A stretch of 64,000 nucleotides of DNA. It comes from Vitellaria paradoxa. Its lineage: Eukaryota; Streptophyta; Magnoliopsida; Ericales; Sapotaceae. Made by a program: the position numbers and the translations under genes. Shown in pieces: positions 30,387 to 42,000 of this stretch. The stretch spans positions 27,370,457-27,434,456 of the forward strand of contig CM034236.1 in NCBI GenBank assembly GCA_019916065.1, given 5' to 3'. Under the pieces are notes generated by a model. That model had not been told where the DNA came from. It saw nothing but the letters and a program-made list of their open reading frames with translations, and ran no database searches. Numbering within the stretch: the first letter of the stretch is position 1; each line of letters opens with the position of its first letter.

Positions 30387-31502
30387 ATGTCATAGTTACA
30401 AAGGTTCTCATCTACTTCTTCTACCTCTTCTTTCACCTCCTGTTCTTCTCATATTTATTGTGATGGTACTACTAGGTCTATTAAAGAGTCTGTATATGAT
30501 ACATCTTATCATCTTAGTGCAGAAGTAGTTCCACCTTCAGAAATACCTGTCCTTAGTCCTTATATGGCTTATTCTAAACCCAGTAAGTCTTTAAAAACAA
30601 AAATTGTCCGTGCCTTTGGAAACGGCCAGCAGAAACTTTGTAAAGAACATATTCAAGCTTCTCCCATGCACCAGTATATTATTCCTGCAACTGGAAAATA
30701 ACAGTTACTTACCCTTTCACTACCCGAAAATCTTCCCTCCCAGTGGCTAACAGACGGCTATTCCCATTTACACTGGGGAGTTGTTCGTCTAGCTCTCACG
30801 TTCCATGGCAGAAAAGGTTTACCAGTTGTCTCCTGCATAACTCTTCTTGATTCCACTTTTATACAATATCAATATGCTTGTATTGGTACTGTCCAAACCA
30901 CTCTAAATGCCGGAACAATTATGGTTACCTTTTTTCCCAACTTCAACATGTCTTTGAGAGATCCACACTTGCTCTCAGCCCTGAAGGTCTAGATCCAGAT
31001 TTCTGGAGCAGAACAATTGGATTCCAGAATAGCCGCCACTTTACACTACCAGATAGTCTACAGGGTCCAAGATCATGCTTGGGATCTTCTAGTTTCTCTT
31101 ACCAGTCCAACCACAAATGCCATTTTTCTTGACATAGACACCCGTGGTATTCCTCACTGCACTTATGTCCCCCGCCAAATTTCCAAAGAGGAATTGGCCA
31201 AGCTTCTCCCTACCTCTTGGGTAACCAATTATGAACAGTTTCATACCCAAAACCAAACCATTCAAACCATTGACCCCAAATTTATCCGAAACCCTGATGG
31301 TTCCGTTCTAATTGAGTTTCCCACACACCAAACCCCTGATGTCAACTGCCCAGTTTTCCCCACTGAAATTAACATCATTGAGCGAAACCTCCCAGTACAC
31401 TCTTTTGATGGTGATGGAAAAGAAGTATACAATGGCCGCGACTTTAATGGTCATATCTGGTATGATCTTGATTGTGATTGTCAGGCATGCCAAGAACAAC
31501 CC
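30387..31502 (+). pseudogene. EPRV copy B: movement protein
   Basis: Homologous to 6559-5403 and to 49184-48020. The ATG at 30387 is followed by TAG at the third codon (CAG in copy A). The core with LLDS-x-F-x-QYQ-x-AC-IGT and PNFNMSLRDPHL is at ~30840-30990, broken by a frameshift near 30990. The long C-terminal frame 31017-31577 is open but crosses into unrelated viral sequence after 31502. The role would be a 30K-type movement protein. This copy cannot make it intact. Confidence 0.85.
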
Positions 31503-31546
31503 ATACCACCTCACCGGCATACCACCTCGCCCCATTTCTTCCTTTT
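31503..31546. other. Copy B / copy C inverted junction with two micro-fragments
   Basis: Between the plus-strand movement protein and the minus-strand coat protein lie two tiny coat-protein pieces in plus sense, ATACCACCTCACCGGCA (31503-31519) and CCCCATTTCTTCCTTTTTGA (~31529-31548). They are adjacent in the virus but appear here in swapped order. Short shared bases (TTTTTGAG/GAGACTTTTT) bridge to copy C. Confidence 0.65.
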
Positions 31547-32309
31547 TGAGACTTTTTCAGTTTGGGAACCCATCTGAAAGTTCTGCGCTTGTAATGTTTG
31601 GCCTTCTTAGTGGAACAGTCACATTTGTCACCACCATAACATTTGATCTTTAGGTCTGGCCGTTCACAGGTTTTGCCTAATCTTTTTCTGGTTTGCTCAA
31701 CATCATAAAGGAATTTCCTTTGATTACAGAGACGCTCCAGAGCCTGTAAGGAGATTTGATAGATCTCTCTAATAGAGATTGAGTGTAATTCAAGACCTCG
31801 GGTTTGCATGACCTTGGCACTTTCTTTCCCTAGTGGGTCAGGGAGAGAATTGAGAAAAACTTGTTTGAGGTTTAGATCATCTATACCTTTTAACAAGTAG
31901 AAGAGCTTGGACATCCGATCATAGTGTTTCTCTAGATCTTTTCTGTCAAATGAACAACACTTCATGCACAAATAGTCTTCTCTTGGCTAGGTAAGAAAGT
32001 GGTCTGGAATTCCAAGAAATTCACTATATAAATGAGATAGGAGCAAATCCATGTTTGCAACCTGGTAGACTTGTAGTTGCAGGTATTCACCAAGCGCGAT
32101 CCACCAATCACACAATCTGCCTTGGAATCTGGCAATAAGGCGTTGGAGAGCAGTAGCAAAAGTCATGCCAGGGTGGTGCATTTCTGCCTGAAGCTATGAG
32201 TGCATTTCAAAGAAAATGTCTCTCCATTTAGAGGGAGGGACATCATCAAGAGTAAAGTGTTTTTTGACATCAGATGGAAGAGTTTTTGGAGAAGAGCTAG
32301 TTGGTTGCG
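31547..32309 (-). pseudogene. EPRV copy C: coat protein C-terminal half
   Basis: Minus-strand capsid core matching 4090-3340 of copy A. The longest open piece is 31971-31444, which includes KCCSFDRKDLEKHYDRMSKLFYLLKG and a Cys-containing basic block (KCYGGDKCDCSTKK). It stops at the junction with copy B, before the CCHC knuckle. Upstream it is cut by Athila-2 at 32310; the N-terminal half is at 46659-47981. It is part of the particle-forming protein of the virus and non-functional here. Confidence 0.82.
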
Positions 32310-32314
32310 AAGAG

Positions 32315-34113
32315 TGACCGCTGTTAGAAAGTGCGTCTAAATTAACCCCCAAGTGCAAGGGTGTGCGGTGTAGTTTTAACTCGGTGAGTCCGAGGTCGAA
32401 TTCACAAGGAGCCTATGATATTTAGTTTCTAGGTTAAAATGGAAATCCTAAATTTGAATGTAAACTAAGTTGTATATTAATTAAAACTAATTCCTAGGGT
32501 TTTGCAAATTTAAAATTCAAATTAAAACAACTTAACAACCTATTCACAAAATTTTAGCAATTTGAAATTTTTGATTTTTGATTTCAAGGAATAAAATATT
32601 AGCTAAACGAATTTTTCCTAATTTAAATGCACTTCAAAATAATCTAATAAAAAAAACTATAATGTAAATACTTCAATTAAATCAAACAAAGACAATTCGA
32701 TTAATAAGCAAATAAATTTAAGAAGTCCTTGATCCAACTACCAATTCCCGGTAGTTTACGTCTTCACTATGGGATGAGTTGTAATACTTGCGTTAAAACC
32801 TAAATTAAGATTTGTTCGAAAATTATTGAGAAAGTTTTAATCAAAAGCTTTTACCAGTGATTACAGAGAATATAGTCAAAAACTTATGTTTTCGAAGGGT
32901 TTTCAAACAATCCTATTCGAATTCGGATTCAAATCCAATTCTTCTAGTTTATCCAAAATTATTAAGAAAATTTTAATCGAAAACCTTTACCAGTGATTAC
33001 AGAGAATATAGTCAAAGGTTTTCGTTTTCGAATGTTTCTGAAATAAACTAATTCAAATTAGGATTCAAAATCTGAATTTTCAATTCTCCAAAATTATTAG
33101 GAAAGTTATAGTCGAAAACCCTTACCAGTGATTACAGAGAATATAGTCAAAGGTTTTCGTTTTCGAAAGCTTTTGAAAGAGTTGAATTAGGTTTTGAAAA
33201 GTGTAGACCCCTACGCATAAGCTTTCGCAAACTATGGGAAGGGTCTACGCAAACGTCCCAAAGTTGTAGACCCCTACGCATGAGCTTTCGCAACTCTGCG
33301 AAGGGTCTACGTATATCCCATAGATCAGAGTAAACTACCCTTTCTTGATTCGTTGAATCAAGAACTAGGGTTTCTACGCTAGCATGATTTTAAACAAAAC
33401 GGATATATTCGTCGAAAACATATTTAAAAGATGTGCTAAATCAAACAATGAAACAAGATTCTTAAACAACTAAATCAAAACTAAAGGTGTGAAATCAGTC
33501 AAACTTCTATTTCGAATATTCAAATAGTACCATTAATCCAAAGAAAAATTGTAACGTACTCAAAAACAAACTTCGAAACAAAACGCTGAATGGCGACTGC
33601 TGAAACGAATGTGATGAAAGCTCCGAAACCACGTAAGAACATCAACGTAAGTAAACAAAACCTTCAAAATTTGTAGACGAAAAATAAAAATATCGAAAAG
33701 AAGAAGAAGAAGAAGTAGTAGCAGTCCCCCCAAGTCGGCCCCCAAGTAGTCCTTTTTAAACTTGTAAAAGAAACCCTAAAACTTAAATTGCCCGCGCGAC
33801 GGTCCACCATACTGTGGTCCGGACCGTGCGCCAGGTGGTCCGGACCACAGAAGCCTTTTTTCTACACTTTTGCTCCTCATTTGCCGCTAAGTCCTTGGGG
33901 TACTCCGAGCCATCCCTAACGAAGTTGGTTCGATATCCTCCCTTTCATCTCCAAAGTCACTATCTTCTTCATTTAATTCCCCGTTTTCCCTGCAATTAAG
34001 AAAACAAATCTTATAAGTGATAAAATAATGATAATTCTTCAAAATAGAGTACTCAATTACCTTAATAACCATGAAAACGTGGAGTTTGTAATTACACTTT
34101 TCAAGTGTAATCA
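32315..34113 (-). repeat. Athila-2 3' LTR
   Basis: 1799 bp, almost identical to 44856-46653. It contains three ~136-bp subrepeats with the conserved 25-nt hairpin loop (32853-32877, 32989-33013, 33124-33148), two GTAGACCC/GGGTCTAC hairpins (33203-33248, 33266-33310), a CTTGATTC/GAATCAAG hairpin (~33343-33361) and paired palindromes (33816-33825 and 33837-33846). A TATA-like TTTAAAAAG lies at ~33753-33761 on the minus strand. Confidence 0.96.
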
Positions 34114-36110
34114 CACCCCCCAACTTGAACGTTGCTAGTCCCTAGCAATGCCCTTTATTAAAATGAAATGCAACTACAATCCTATTTCTCTTTTCGTTGG
34201 AAACACGACTACACTTAGCTACGTGTAGCAAGCCCTTTAAACCCCTAGGTTCCCCCTAGTGGACGAGTAAGGTCTCGTGAGGGTTTGCAGTGAATTTACC
34301 TACAAAATTCTATGGTATGGTCTCAAAGTGTTAAAAAAAATGATTAAGATCAACAATGAATCAAGTTCAAGCCTAACAAGTCACAAAACCCAAATATCAT
34401 GTGTAATTCCCAAGTGCTAAGCATTAATGCATGGACTATCAAAGTAGAAAGAGTATGTGTGCAAAATTGTTTCATTCATTCAACAAGGTTGCAAGAGCAT
34501 AAACGGAACTAGGTTTTGACTTCAAATACTCACAAGGTACCACTCATAGAAAGAAATTCACTCATCAAGGGTTCACACACACCTATTAGCATATGATGCT
34601 GACCTAGTTGCACATAACCCCACAAATAAGTGAGTGAACTGAAATGAAATTCAAAGTGGACAGCTCATAACTATGTTCCAATGCATATGTAAGAGATCAC
34701 ACCACACAACCTACATAAGACCACTACATGCACAATATAAGAGTTGCTTGCTTAGAATCCACTAGGTCTTTGTTTTGGTTGTAACTTGGCCAGGGGTAAT
34801 GGAAATCAAAGCACATGTCTTGGGATAAAGATGCTCAAGTGCGCACAAGTCCCAAACTACCCAATTCCTTTCCAAACCCAACAAGAACTACAACAAGAAG
34901 CTTATTCACAAACTAATAAACGACTCATGGGACATTCTCAATAATCACAATCCAATGCACACGTCCCAGAATTACACGAACAAAAAGAAATGGCAAACCT
35001 TTTTTTTTCTTTTCTCTTCTTTTTTTTTTCTTTTTCTTTTTTTTTTTCTTTCTTTTTTTTCTTTTCTTTTTTTTTTCTTTTTTTTCTTTCTTTTTTTTTT
35101 GAAATAATGAAAATACATCAGCTAGATTCTCTACCCAATATTTCCTCTCAATGTGCTCTTAAAAATTTCCATTCCCAACTCCCATTCACATCATTGACAT
35201 TAAGGTGCTTTCACAACCCAAGACATGTAAGGGTAAGGCTAAAAGTGTGTGAATAAGGCTAAGGGATAATATATGAGGTGAGAACCAAGAAAAATATATA
35301 TAAATATGTCACACACTTTATTTAAAAGGCTTCAAGTTGGTTCCTAGGATAATTCATAACCAAGAAAGGATAAAGAGGCCCAACAATAGCAAAGATGGCC
35401 TAGCATCATGTTCAAAGCTTGCAACAACTCATAATATGCCAAGTGAAACTAATGCAAGTGTGTGTGATGCAATTGGTGCATTAGAAACCAAAGTAAAGAA
35501 TAAAAAAGCTGTGATTATGTGCAACCCCTCAAGGAAAGAATAATAGGCTCAAAAGCTCACCATTAAGGGTTATAAGTCTCCACCTAGTCCAAGAATCCTC
35601 AATTAACCAATGTCAAATAAAGTCTACTCCTAAGCACATAAACTTTTCACCATGATAGTCCAAAAATGCACAAAGTTATCACACACTCCACTTGAATTAG
35701 GTTTCCTATTAATGCTTGAACAAGACTCACTTATCACTCGTTCACTCAATTCCACATTCAACCAAACCAAAAGGGTGGACATATAGGTACAAATGTGCTA
35801 AATTCATGTATTCAAGATTAAGGATGCTCAAAAATTTTAAAATTTTGCAATTTTGGCACAAAAGGTCATCATGCGAACCCTACCCCCCAACTTAAAATTC
35901 ACATTGTCCTCAATGTGAGAACCATGATGCATTTGTGGGTCTATAGTGTGAAATAGTGAGCATGATGATGAGTATGAAACAATAACAAAGGCACAAATAA
36001 GCACAAATTAAACCAAGCATGCACCCATTATTCAAGTCACTAAAAAGGCAACCAAGATACCCCCCAAATGCAAGTGACTCATAATATGCATCGAACAAAT
36101 TGAACGAATA
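34114..36110 (-). other. Athila-2 3' non-coding region with polypurine tract
   Basis: Two kilobases without a gene, homologous to 22656-24709 of Athila-1. It carries the 103-nt homopyrimidine tract on the plus strand (34998-35100), a TTGCTAG/CTAGCAA hairpin close to the LTR (34131-34147), and the polypurine tract GTTGGGGGGTG read on the minus strand (34114-34124). Confidence 0.78.
34998..35100 (-). repeat. Homopurine tract in Athila-2 (C/T on the plus strand)
   Basis: 103 nt of uninterrupted C/T on the plus strand, so homopurine in the sense of the element. It sits 885 bp from the 3' LTR, the same place as in Athila-1, and is flanked by similar sequence (GAAATAATGAAAATAC against GTATTTCATTATTTC). 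Confidence 0.9.
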
Positions 36111-36707
36111 CTAAGAGGAGCGGAATGAAAGGTAACAGAATAAAATAAATAATAAGGTCGAGAAGTACCTTAAGTTGGCTTCAAATGTAGCTAAAGCTTC
36201 ACGAAAATCAAAAAGAGATTGCAAAGAAATGCCAAAATCATCATGATCTGATTCATTAGCATTGTCAGCACTCGCAGCTCCAATCTCACGGTTAGCACTC
36301 GAACTCTCAAAGATTGTCAATGGAGACAGATCCTGATATCCCATCTCAATTTCAAAGTTAATGTCGGTGTCTGTGTCATAAGTGGGTGCATCAGGCCAAT
36401 CAATTGGGATCGTGATTTCAGTCCACTCCATATCTAAAAGAAGTTGAAGGTCAACCTCATCCCACCATTGTCCCTCAAGAAGTTGGTTAGGGTTTATATG
36501 AACAAAGGGGGGAAATATAAGTGGTAATGGCAACGAATTGCTCTCAAGAAAACACTCATTTGGCCATGATTCCAAGGCATCGTCCGACTGGTCAGAATCA
36601 CTCTCCTCACTGTATATATAGGATGAATTCTCCCACTTACGTTTCCTTCCAATTAAAATGTTAGCGTTGAACACTGGATTATTAATATCAGAAGTAGGAC
36701 CAGTCAT
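36111..36707 (-). CDS. Athila-2 acidic ORF of unknown function in the env region
   Basis: From ATG 36707 an open frame of ~198 codons runs to 36111. It starts MTGPTSDINNPVF, has a short basic RKRKWE segment, then Asp/Glu/Ser-rich stretches (EESDSDQSDDALESW) and Trp-containing acidic blocks (EGQWWDEVDLQLLLDMEW). The frame is also open upstream to 36905, but that part is a translation of a (TTTTA)n simple repeat and not a real membrane segment. AGCACAG/G just before the ATG and AAG/GTACTT near 36170 resemble splice sites. I recognise no domain. It lies where Athila elements carry env-like genes. Acidic tryptophan-rich regions can be transactivating, but that is speculation. Confidence 0.45.
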   Translation of the reverse strand: MTGPTSDINNPVFNANILIGRKRKWENSSYIYSEESDSDQSDDALESWPNECFLESNSLPLPLIFPPFVHINPNQLLEGQWWDEVDLQLLLDMEWTEITIPIDWPDAPTYDTDTDINFEIEMGYQDLSPLTIFESSSANREIGAASADNANESDHDDFGISLQSLFDFREALATFEANLRYFSTLLFILFCYLSFRSS

Positions 36708-37036
36708 GATGAACCTGTGCTTACAGCAGAGATAAGACAATATATTTAAGAACATAGATGATAATGCTAGAAACCATAATAGTATAATCATAAGCAAGAA
36801 AAGAAGAAGAAAAAAAAATAAAATGAAATAAAATAAAATAAAATAAAATAAAATCAAAAGAAATAACGAAACAAAAATTAATTGCACAACTACCACATCA
36901 GACATAATTCAAATTCCAAAAACCAAAATAAAAAGTGCAAATTTTTGAAGTTTAAGGGATATCAAATAACAATGTGCACTCCTAGTCCAAAGGTCCCAAA
37001 ATAAAATAAAATAAAAAGAAATACAACATCGTCCCT

Positions 37037-38127
37037 TCACTGAGGGGCTGGAGATGGAAAAGAGTCCCTAATATGATCTAAGATAGTTTGGAGAAGGTGT
37101 CCTTGAGTCTGTTGAGATTGGGAGATACGCAACAGGAGTTGATGATCCTCTTCCTGGTTCTGCTCTATCAAACTGATGCGCTCCGCCAATGCACCAAGTT
37201 GGTATGCCAATTCCTCATTGGTAACACCTGGGTCATTATCAGAATCCTCCAAAACTTGTGACGGCCCACCCTCCACGGGGTCTTCAGTTTTTTTTTCTTG
37301 TTCACTATACCTCGAGATTTAACATAGGATGTAATGTTGAAAGGTTGTAATCCCGAGGCAATGGGCAAGTCATCTGAAATCTGGGCTCCCTTCCTTCGGA
37401 AAATATCAGTAAGAGCACCTCCAAATGGTAAAGCGGTTAAAGATCCTGAATGTTCACAAGCATATGCTAATTGATGCCATAAGTAAGAAGGCAAATCTAA
37501 AGTCATTCCAGTCCCAATGGCATAGATCAGACGTGCTCGAATAGCAGTACAATCTGAATTCCTATTCTGCGGCATCAGGTTGGTACAAGAAAACATATGC
37601 AAGGCCCAGTATTTATCTTTTATTGCTGAAACTGGTTTCCTATACTCTGCGGTCCACTCCTGTCCTTCTGATAAGATTTCAGAAACTACAATGTGGAAAG
37701 GTGGGGTACCCTCAGCTGGATATGTGAACTCAAGATTTTGTACGCGAGGCAACTGAAACACTTGAGCGAAATCATCCGGTGTGATTATCACATCGACCCC
37801 CCGAACCCAACTTATAAGGCGTTCTCTACCTCGTCTCCGGATAATTGAACCTTCTTTGAAGTTGGCGAAGAATTCTCTAACTAAATCATTTACACAGTAA
37901 GCATTGAACTTGGCGATGTGAAGCCATTGTCGCCCTTCAAAATTCTGTTCCAACAAGAATTCTTCCTTCCTAAAATGTCCAATCTCCCAATAACGCTTAA
38001 CAACTACAGGTTTATGGGCCCAAATATCATCATAACTGGATTCAGATTTGGCCCTCCAAAATCGGGTTCTATCAAAAGAAGGAGTTCCGAGTTTCCTGTT
38101 GGCACTGTGTTTAATCCTTGGGGCCAT
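37037..38127 (-). pseudogene. Athila-2 env-position ORF, putative plant transposon protein domain
   Basis: ATG at 38127. 38127-37168 is open for 319 codons and resembles the 'putative plant transposon protein' family often found in Athila elements: LVREFFANFKEGS...RGVDVIITPDDFAQVFQLP, then a C-terminal helical half. A homopolymer run (nine T on the plus strand near 37290) shifts the frame. The matching C-terminus continues at 37276-37037 with a predicted coiled coil (LGALAERISLIEQNQEEDHQLLLRI). Combined length is ~360 residues. No signal peptide or clear membrane segment is visible, so calling it an envelope protein would be unsafe. Its role in the element is unknown. Confidence 0.7.
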
Positions 38128-39048
38128 GAGAACTATAGATCAACACAACAAGATATTGAATTACTTAACCAAGCAAGCTTATGTCCACACAAATTCAGTG
38201 GCCCCAAACTATTTGCATTATGAAAATTCAACTCATGGTGATAATACTAATTGATGGAAAAATACAGGAATTTGCATATCCACCATGAAGGGGTTCACTT
38301 TGATCATTTAGGTGGCCATACAACATCCACCTAACATGGGATCCCTTAATCAAAAGAGCAATTTGAATAAAAATATCAAGAAAAATCTGAACAATGAGGA
38401 GTTTGATATCAATGTGAAAGCATAACACAAAAACCAAACCAATTCTTGGGATCCAAGTGTAACCCACGGCAAAGGGAGTAGGAGCATGTTAATACTTAAC
38501 ACCCTAGGCCAAATTCCGACTTCCCCATGGTTCAGAACGCCATGAAGGAAAAAAAAAACTTAACCCTAGGTTCGGGTGGAAGAAAGGTGAAGAATTCGGC
38601 ACCTAGGGCTTGAAAGAAGTTGAACAACATACCTCAATTTCCTCAAATCCGAAGATGGATATGAATTTCGCACTAACTGGGACTCGAATTAGTTGAAACT
38701 TGTAGAAGCCCGGAAGATGAAGCAAGAATCTGAGAGAAGAAGAACTTGGGAGAAAAAGTTAAAAGAGATGAGCTGCCGAATTTGGGGAAAAAAGAAACCC
38801 GCAGGGTCCGGACCATTTGGGGCCGGTCCGGACCACAGAATAGTCCCAATTCAGCATAAAGTCCAACCATTTTCTGTGGTCCCGACCGTGGACGGGTGGT
38901 CCGGACCACAGAAAGATCATCCCCCTCAGTTTTGCTCTAATATTCAAAATAAGAAGAATAATTCTATTCTAGCAATTAAATTCTAAACTAATGAAAAATT
39001 AGATCTATCCTACGTCTAAATATGATACAACAAATTAATCATTTGGTA
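38128..39048 (-). other. Athila-2 linker between integrase and env-position ORF
   Basis: Non-coding, ~920 bp. It contains two pairs of the GGTCCGGACC palindrome: 38805-38814 with 38825-38834, and 38878-38887 (one mismatch) with 38898-38907. In each pair the centres are 20 bp apart. Short ORFs here are artefacts. It is a plausible site for a subgenomic promoter or splice acceptor for the env-position ORF, but unproven. Confidence 0.6.
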
Positions 39049-42000
39049 TTACTCATTAGATGGGGGATCCAAAAGATCCCATGTCTCGACTAAACCAATA
39101 AAATTCTCCAAATAAGGCTTTAATCTATGTCCATTGACTTTAAAACGACTCCCATTGCCCGGGTTTTCTATCTCAATAGCTCCGTGGTCCGCTACATGGG
39201 TAACAATGAAAGGTCCCATCCATTTAGATTGTAATTTACCCGGAAATAAGTGAAGTCGTGAGCGATAAAGCAATACCTTTTGCCCCTCATGAAATGAACG
39301 TCATGTAATATGCCGATCATGTATTTTCTTCATCTTATCCTTGGAGATTAGTGCATTCTCATATGCATCATTCCGTAACTCGTCCATTTCTGCAATCTGC
39401 AATTTACGGTGTAGCCCGGCCTCATCAAGATCAAGGTTAAATTGCTTAATTGCCCAATAAGCTTTATGTTCTACTTCTACGGGCAAATGGCATGGCTTAC
39501 CATAAACTAACCGATATGGTGACATTCCCAACGTGGTTTTATACGCAGTGCGATAGGCCCAAAGAGAGTCAATCAACCTCAATGACCAATCCTTGCGATT
39601 TGGATTAACAGTCTTTTCTAAAATTTGCTTAATTTCCCTATTTGCCAGCTCTACTTGCCCACTTGTTTGAGGGTGATATGCAGTACTCACCTTATGTACT
39701 ACTCCATATCTGTGGAGTAGATTTCCTACTGGCCGGTTGCAGAAATGTTTGCCTCCATCGCTAATAATTGCTCGTGGCACCCCGAAACGTGAGAATATAT
39801 TCTCGTGAAGGAATTTGAGTACAACTTTATGATCATTAGTTCTTGTGGCAATTGCTTCCACCCATTTAGATACATAGTCAACCCCAACCAGTATGTATTC
39901 ATATCCAAATGAAACTGGGAAGGGACCCATGAAATCTATCCCCCAACAATCAAAGATTTCTAAAACAATAATAGGGGATAGAGGCATCATGTTTCTACGT
40001 GTTAAACTCCCCAAGCGTTGACATCTATCACATGTAGTGCAACAATGATGCACGTCTTTAAAAAGTGTGGGCCAATAGAACCCGCATTGAAGGATTTTAG
40101 CAGCTGTTTTGTTAGTGGAAAAATAGCCTCCACATGCTTGAGAGTGACAGAATTCAATTATGCTTGGAACTTCCCACTCCGGAATGCAACGGCGTATCAC
40201 TTGATCAGGGCAATATTTGAATAAATACGGATCATCCCAAAAGAAAACACGTACTTTTCTAAGGAATTTCTTCCTATCCTTATAGTTCCATTCTTCCGGG
40301 AATTGTCCTGTCACTAGATAGTTAGCGATATCAGCATACCAAGGAGGATTGGATGTTGTTATCGCTCCTACGTTAAACAATTGTTCATCAGGGAAGCTAT
40401 CGTTTATTTGAGTTTCATCCTGGGAATAAACTTTCATTGGCAAACGTGACAAATGATCTGCTACAACATTTTCAACACCTTTCTTATCTCTAATTTCGAG
40501 GTCAAACTCTTGCAATAGCAATATCCATCGAATTAATCGTGGTTTGGCCTCTTGCTTTGTCAACAAGTATTTGAGCGCTGAATGATCGGTGAAAACGATC
40601 ACTGATGAACAAATGAGATAAGGTCGAAATTTCTCAAGGGCAAAAACAACTGCTAGCAATTCTTTTTCAGTTGTCGTATAATTTCTCTGGGCCTCGTTTA
40701 AGGTCTTACTAGCGTAATAAATAACATGCGCCTTTTTGTCCCTCCTCTGCCCTAGAACGGCTCCTATAGCATGATCACTTGCATCACACATTAGTTCAAA
40801 AGGAAGTGACCAGTCAGGAGGTTGAAGGATAGGAGCTGAGATGAGACAACCTTTTAGTTCATCGAAGGATTTTTGACACTGGGGAGTCCATTCGAATAGA
40901 GCATCTTGCATCAACAACTGACACAAGGGTTTAGAAATTTCACTGAAAGATTGAATGAACCGTCTATAAAACCCAGCGTGCCCTAAGAATGACCTAATAT
41001 CCCTTATAGATTGAGGAGTGGGTAGTTTTTGGATCAACTCGACTTTGGCTTGATCTACTCAGATGCCTTCTTGAGATACAATGTGTCCTAATACAATTCC
41101 TTGGGTGACCATGAAATGACACTTCTCCCATTTTAACACTAGGTTCTTTTCCTCACATTGTGCCAAAACCAACTCAAGATTCTTTAGACACTGCTCAAAT
41201 GAATCGCCATACACGGAGAAATCGTCCATGAAAACCTCAACTATTTCTTCTACCATTTCACTAAAGATACTCATCATGCAGCGTTGAAAAGTAGCTGGAT
41301 CATTGCATAAGCCAAAAGGCATTCTTTTATATGCGAAGGTACCAAAAGGACAAGTAAAAGTGGTTTTAGCTTGGTCCTCTAAAGCTACCTCTATCTGGTT
41401 ATATCCAGAGTAGCCATCTAAAAAGCAATAGTAAGCATGGCCAGCTACTCTTTCTAGAACTTGATCTAAAAAGAGAAGAGGAAAGTGATCCTTTCGTGTA
41501 ACCGCATTAAGTTTCCTATAGTCAATACACACTCGCCAACCAGTTTGTATTCGAGTTGGAACCAACTCATTTTTCTCATTCCGAATTACTGTAACACCCG
41601 ATTTCTTAGGAACTACCTGTGTAGGGCTTACCCATTTAGAATCAGAGATAGGATAAATTATCCCTACGTCGAGTAATTTCAACACTTCTGCTCTTACCAC
41701 TTCTTTCATGTTCGGATTGAGTCGTCGTTGCATCTGACGAACTGGTTTGGCTTCATCTTCTAGATAGATACGATGTGTGCAAAGAAGAGGACTTATACCT
41801 GTCAGATCAGCTACTGACCATCCTAGAGCTTTCTTATAATTTTTCAAAAGTTGAACTAGCAATTGCTCTTGATGAGTAGTCAATTCTGAAGAAATAACCA
41901 TAGGGTAAGTCTCCCCCTCTCCTAGAAAAACATATTTCAAATTGTGAGGTAACGGTTTTCTGTCAGGGCTAGGAGCTTGTGCTTCTGAAGGCTCTGCTTT

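Larger units (their letters stand above)
8828..31502 (+). mobile_element. Endogenous pararetrovirus copy B (plus strand), split by Athila-1
   Basis: Starts at an inverted junction with copy A near 8828. In order it holds the end of the coat protein with its zinc knuckle (8828-8897), then Athila-1 (9014-26605), protease/RT (from 26613), RNase H and tail (to 29595), the TATA box and leader, and the movement protein (30387-31502). Sequence left of Athila-1 (TATGCGCCAT) joins directly to that on its right (GCGCCATCTCTT) in viral register, so Athila-1 inserted into a continuous viral copy. Viral length without the insert is ~5.1 kb. Confidence 0.88.

Noticed and set aside
33712..33722. AAG/TAG triplet difference between the Athila-2 LTRs as two separate mutations
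   Set aside because: It is probably one microsatellite slippage plus one substitution, so the divergence count is approximate.
36708..36905. Hydrophobic N-terminal segment that looks like a membrane anchor of an env protein
   Set aside because: It is encoded by a (TTTTA)n simple repeat upstream of a better ATG (36707), so the hydrophobicity is a by-product.
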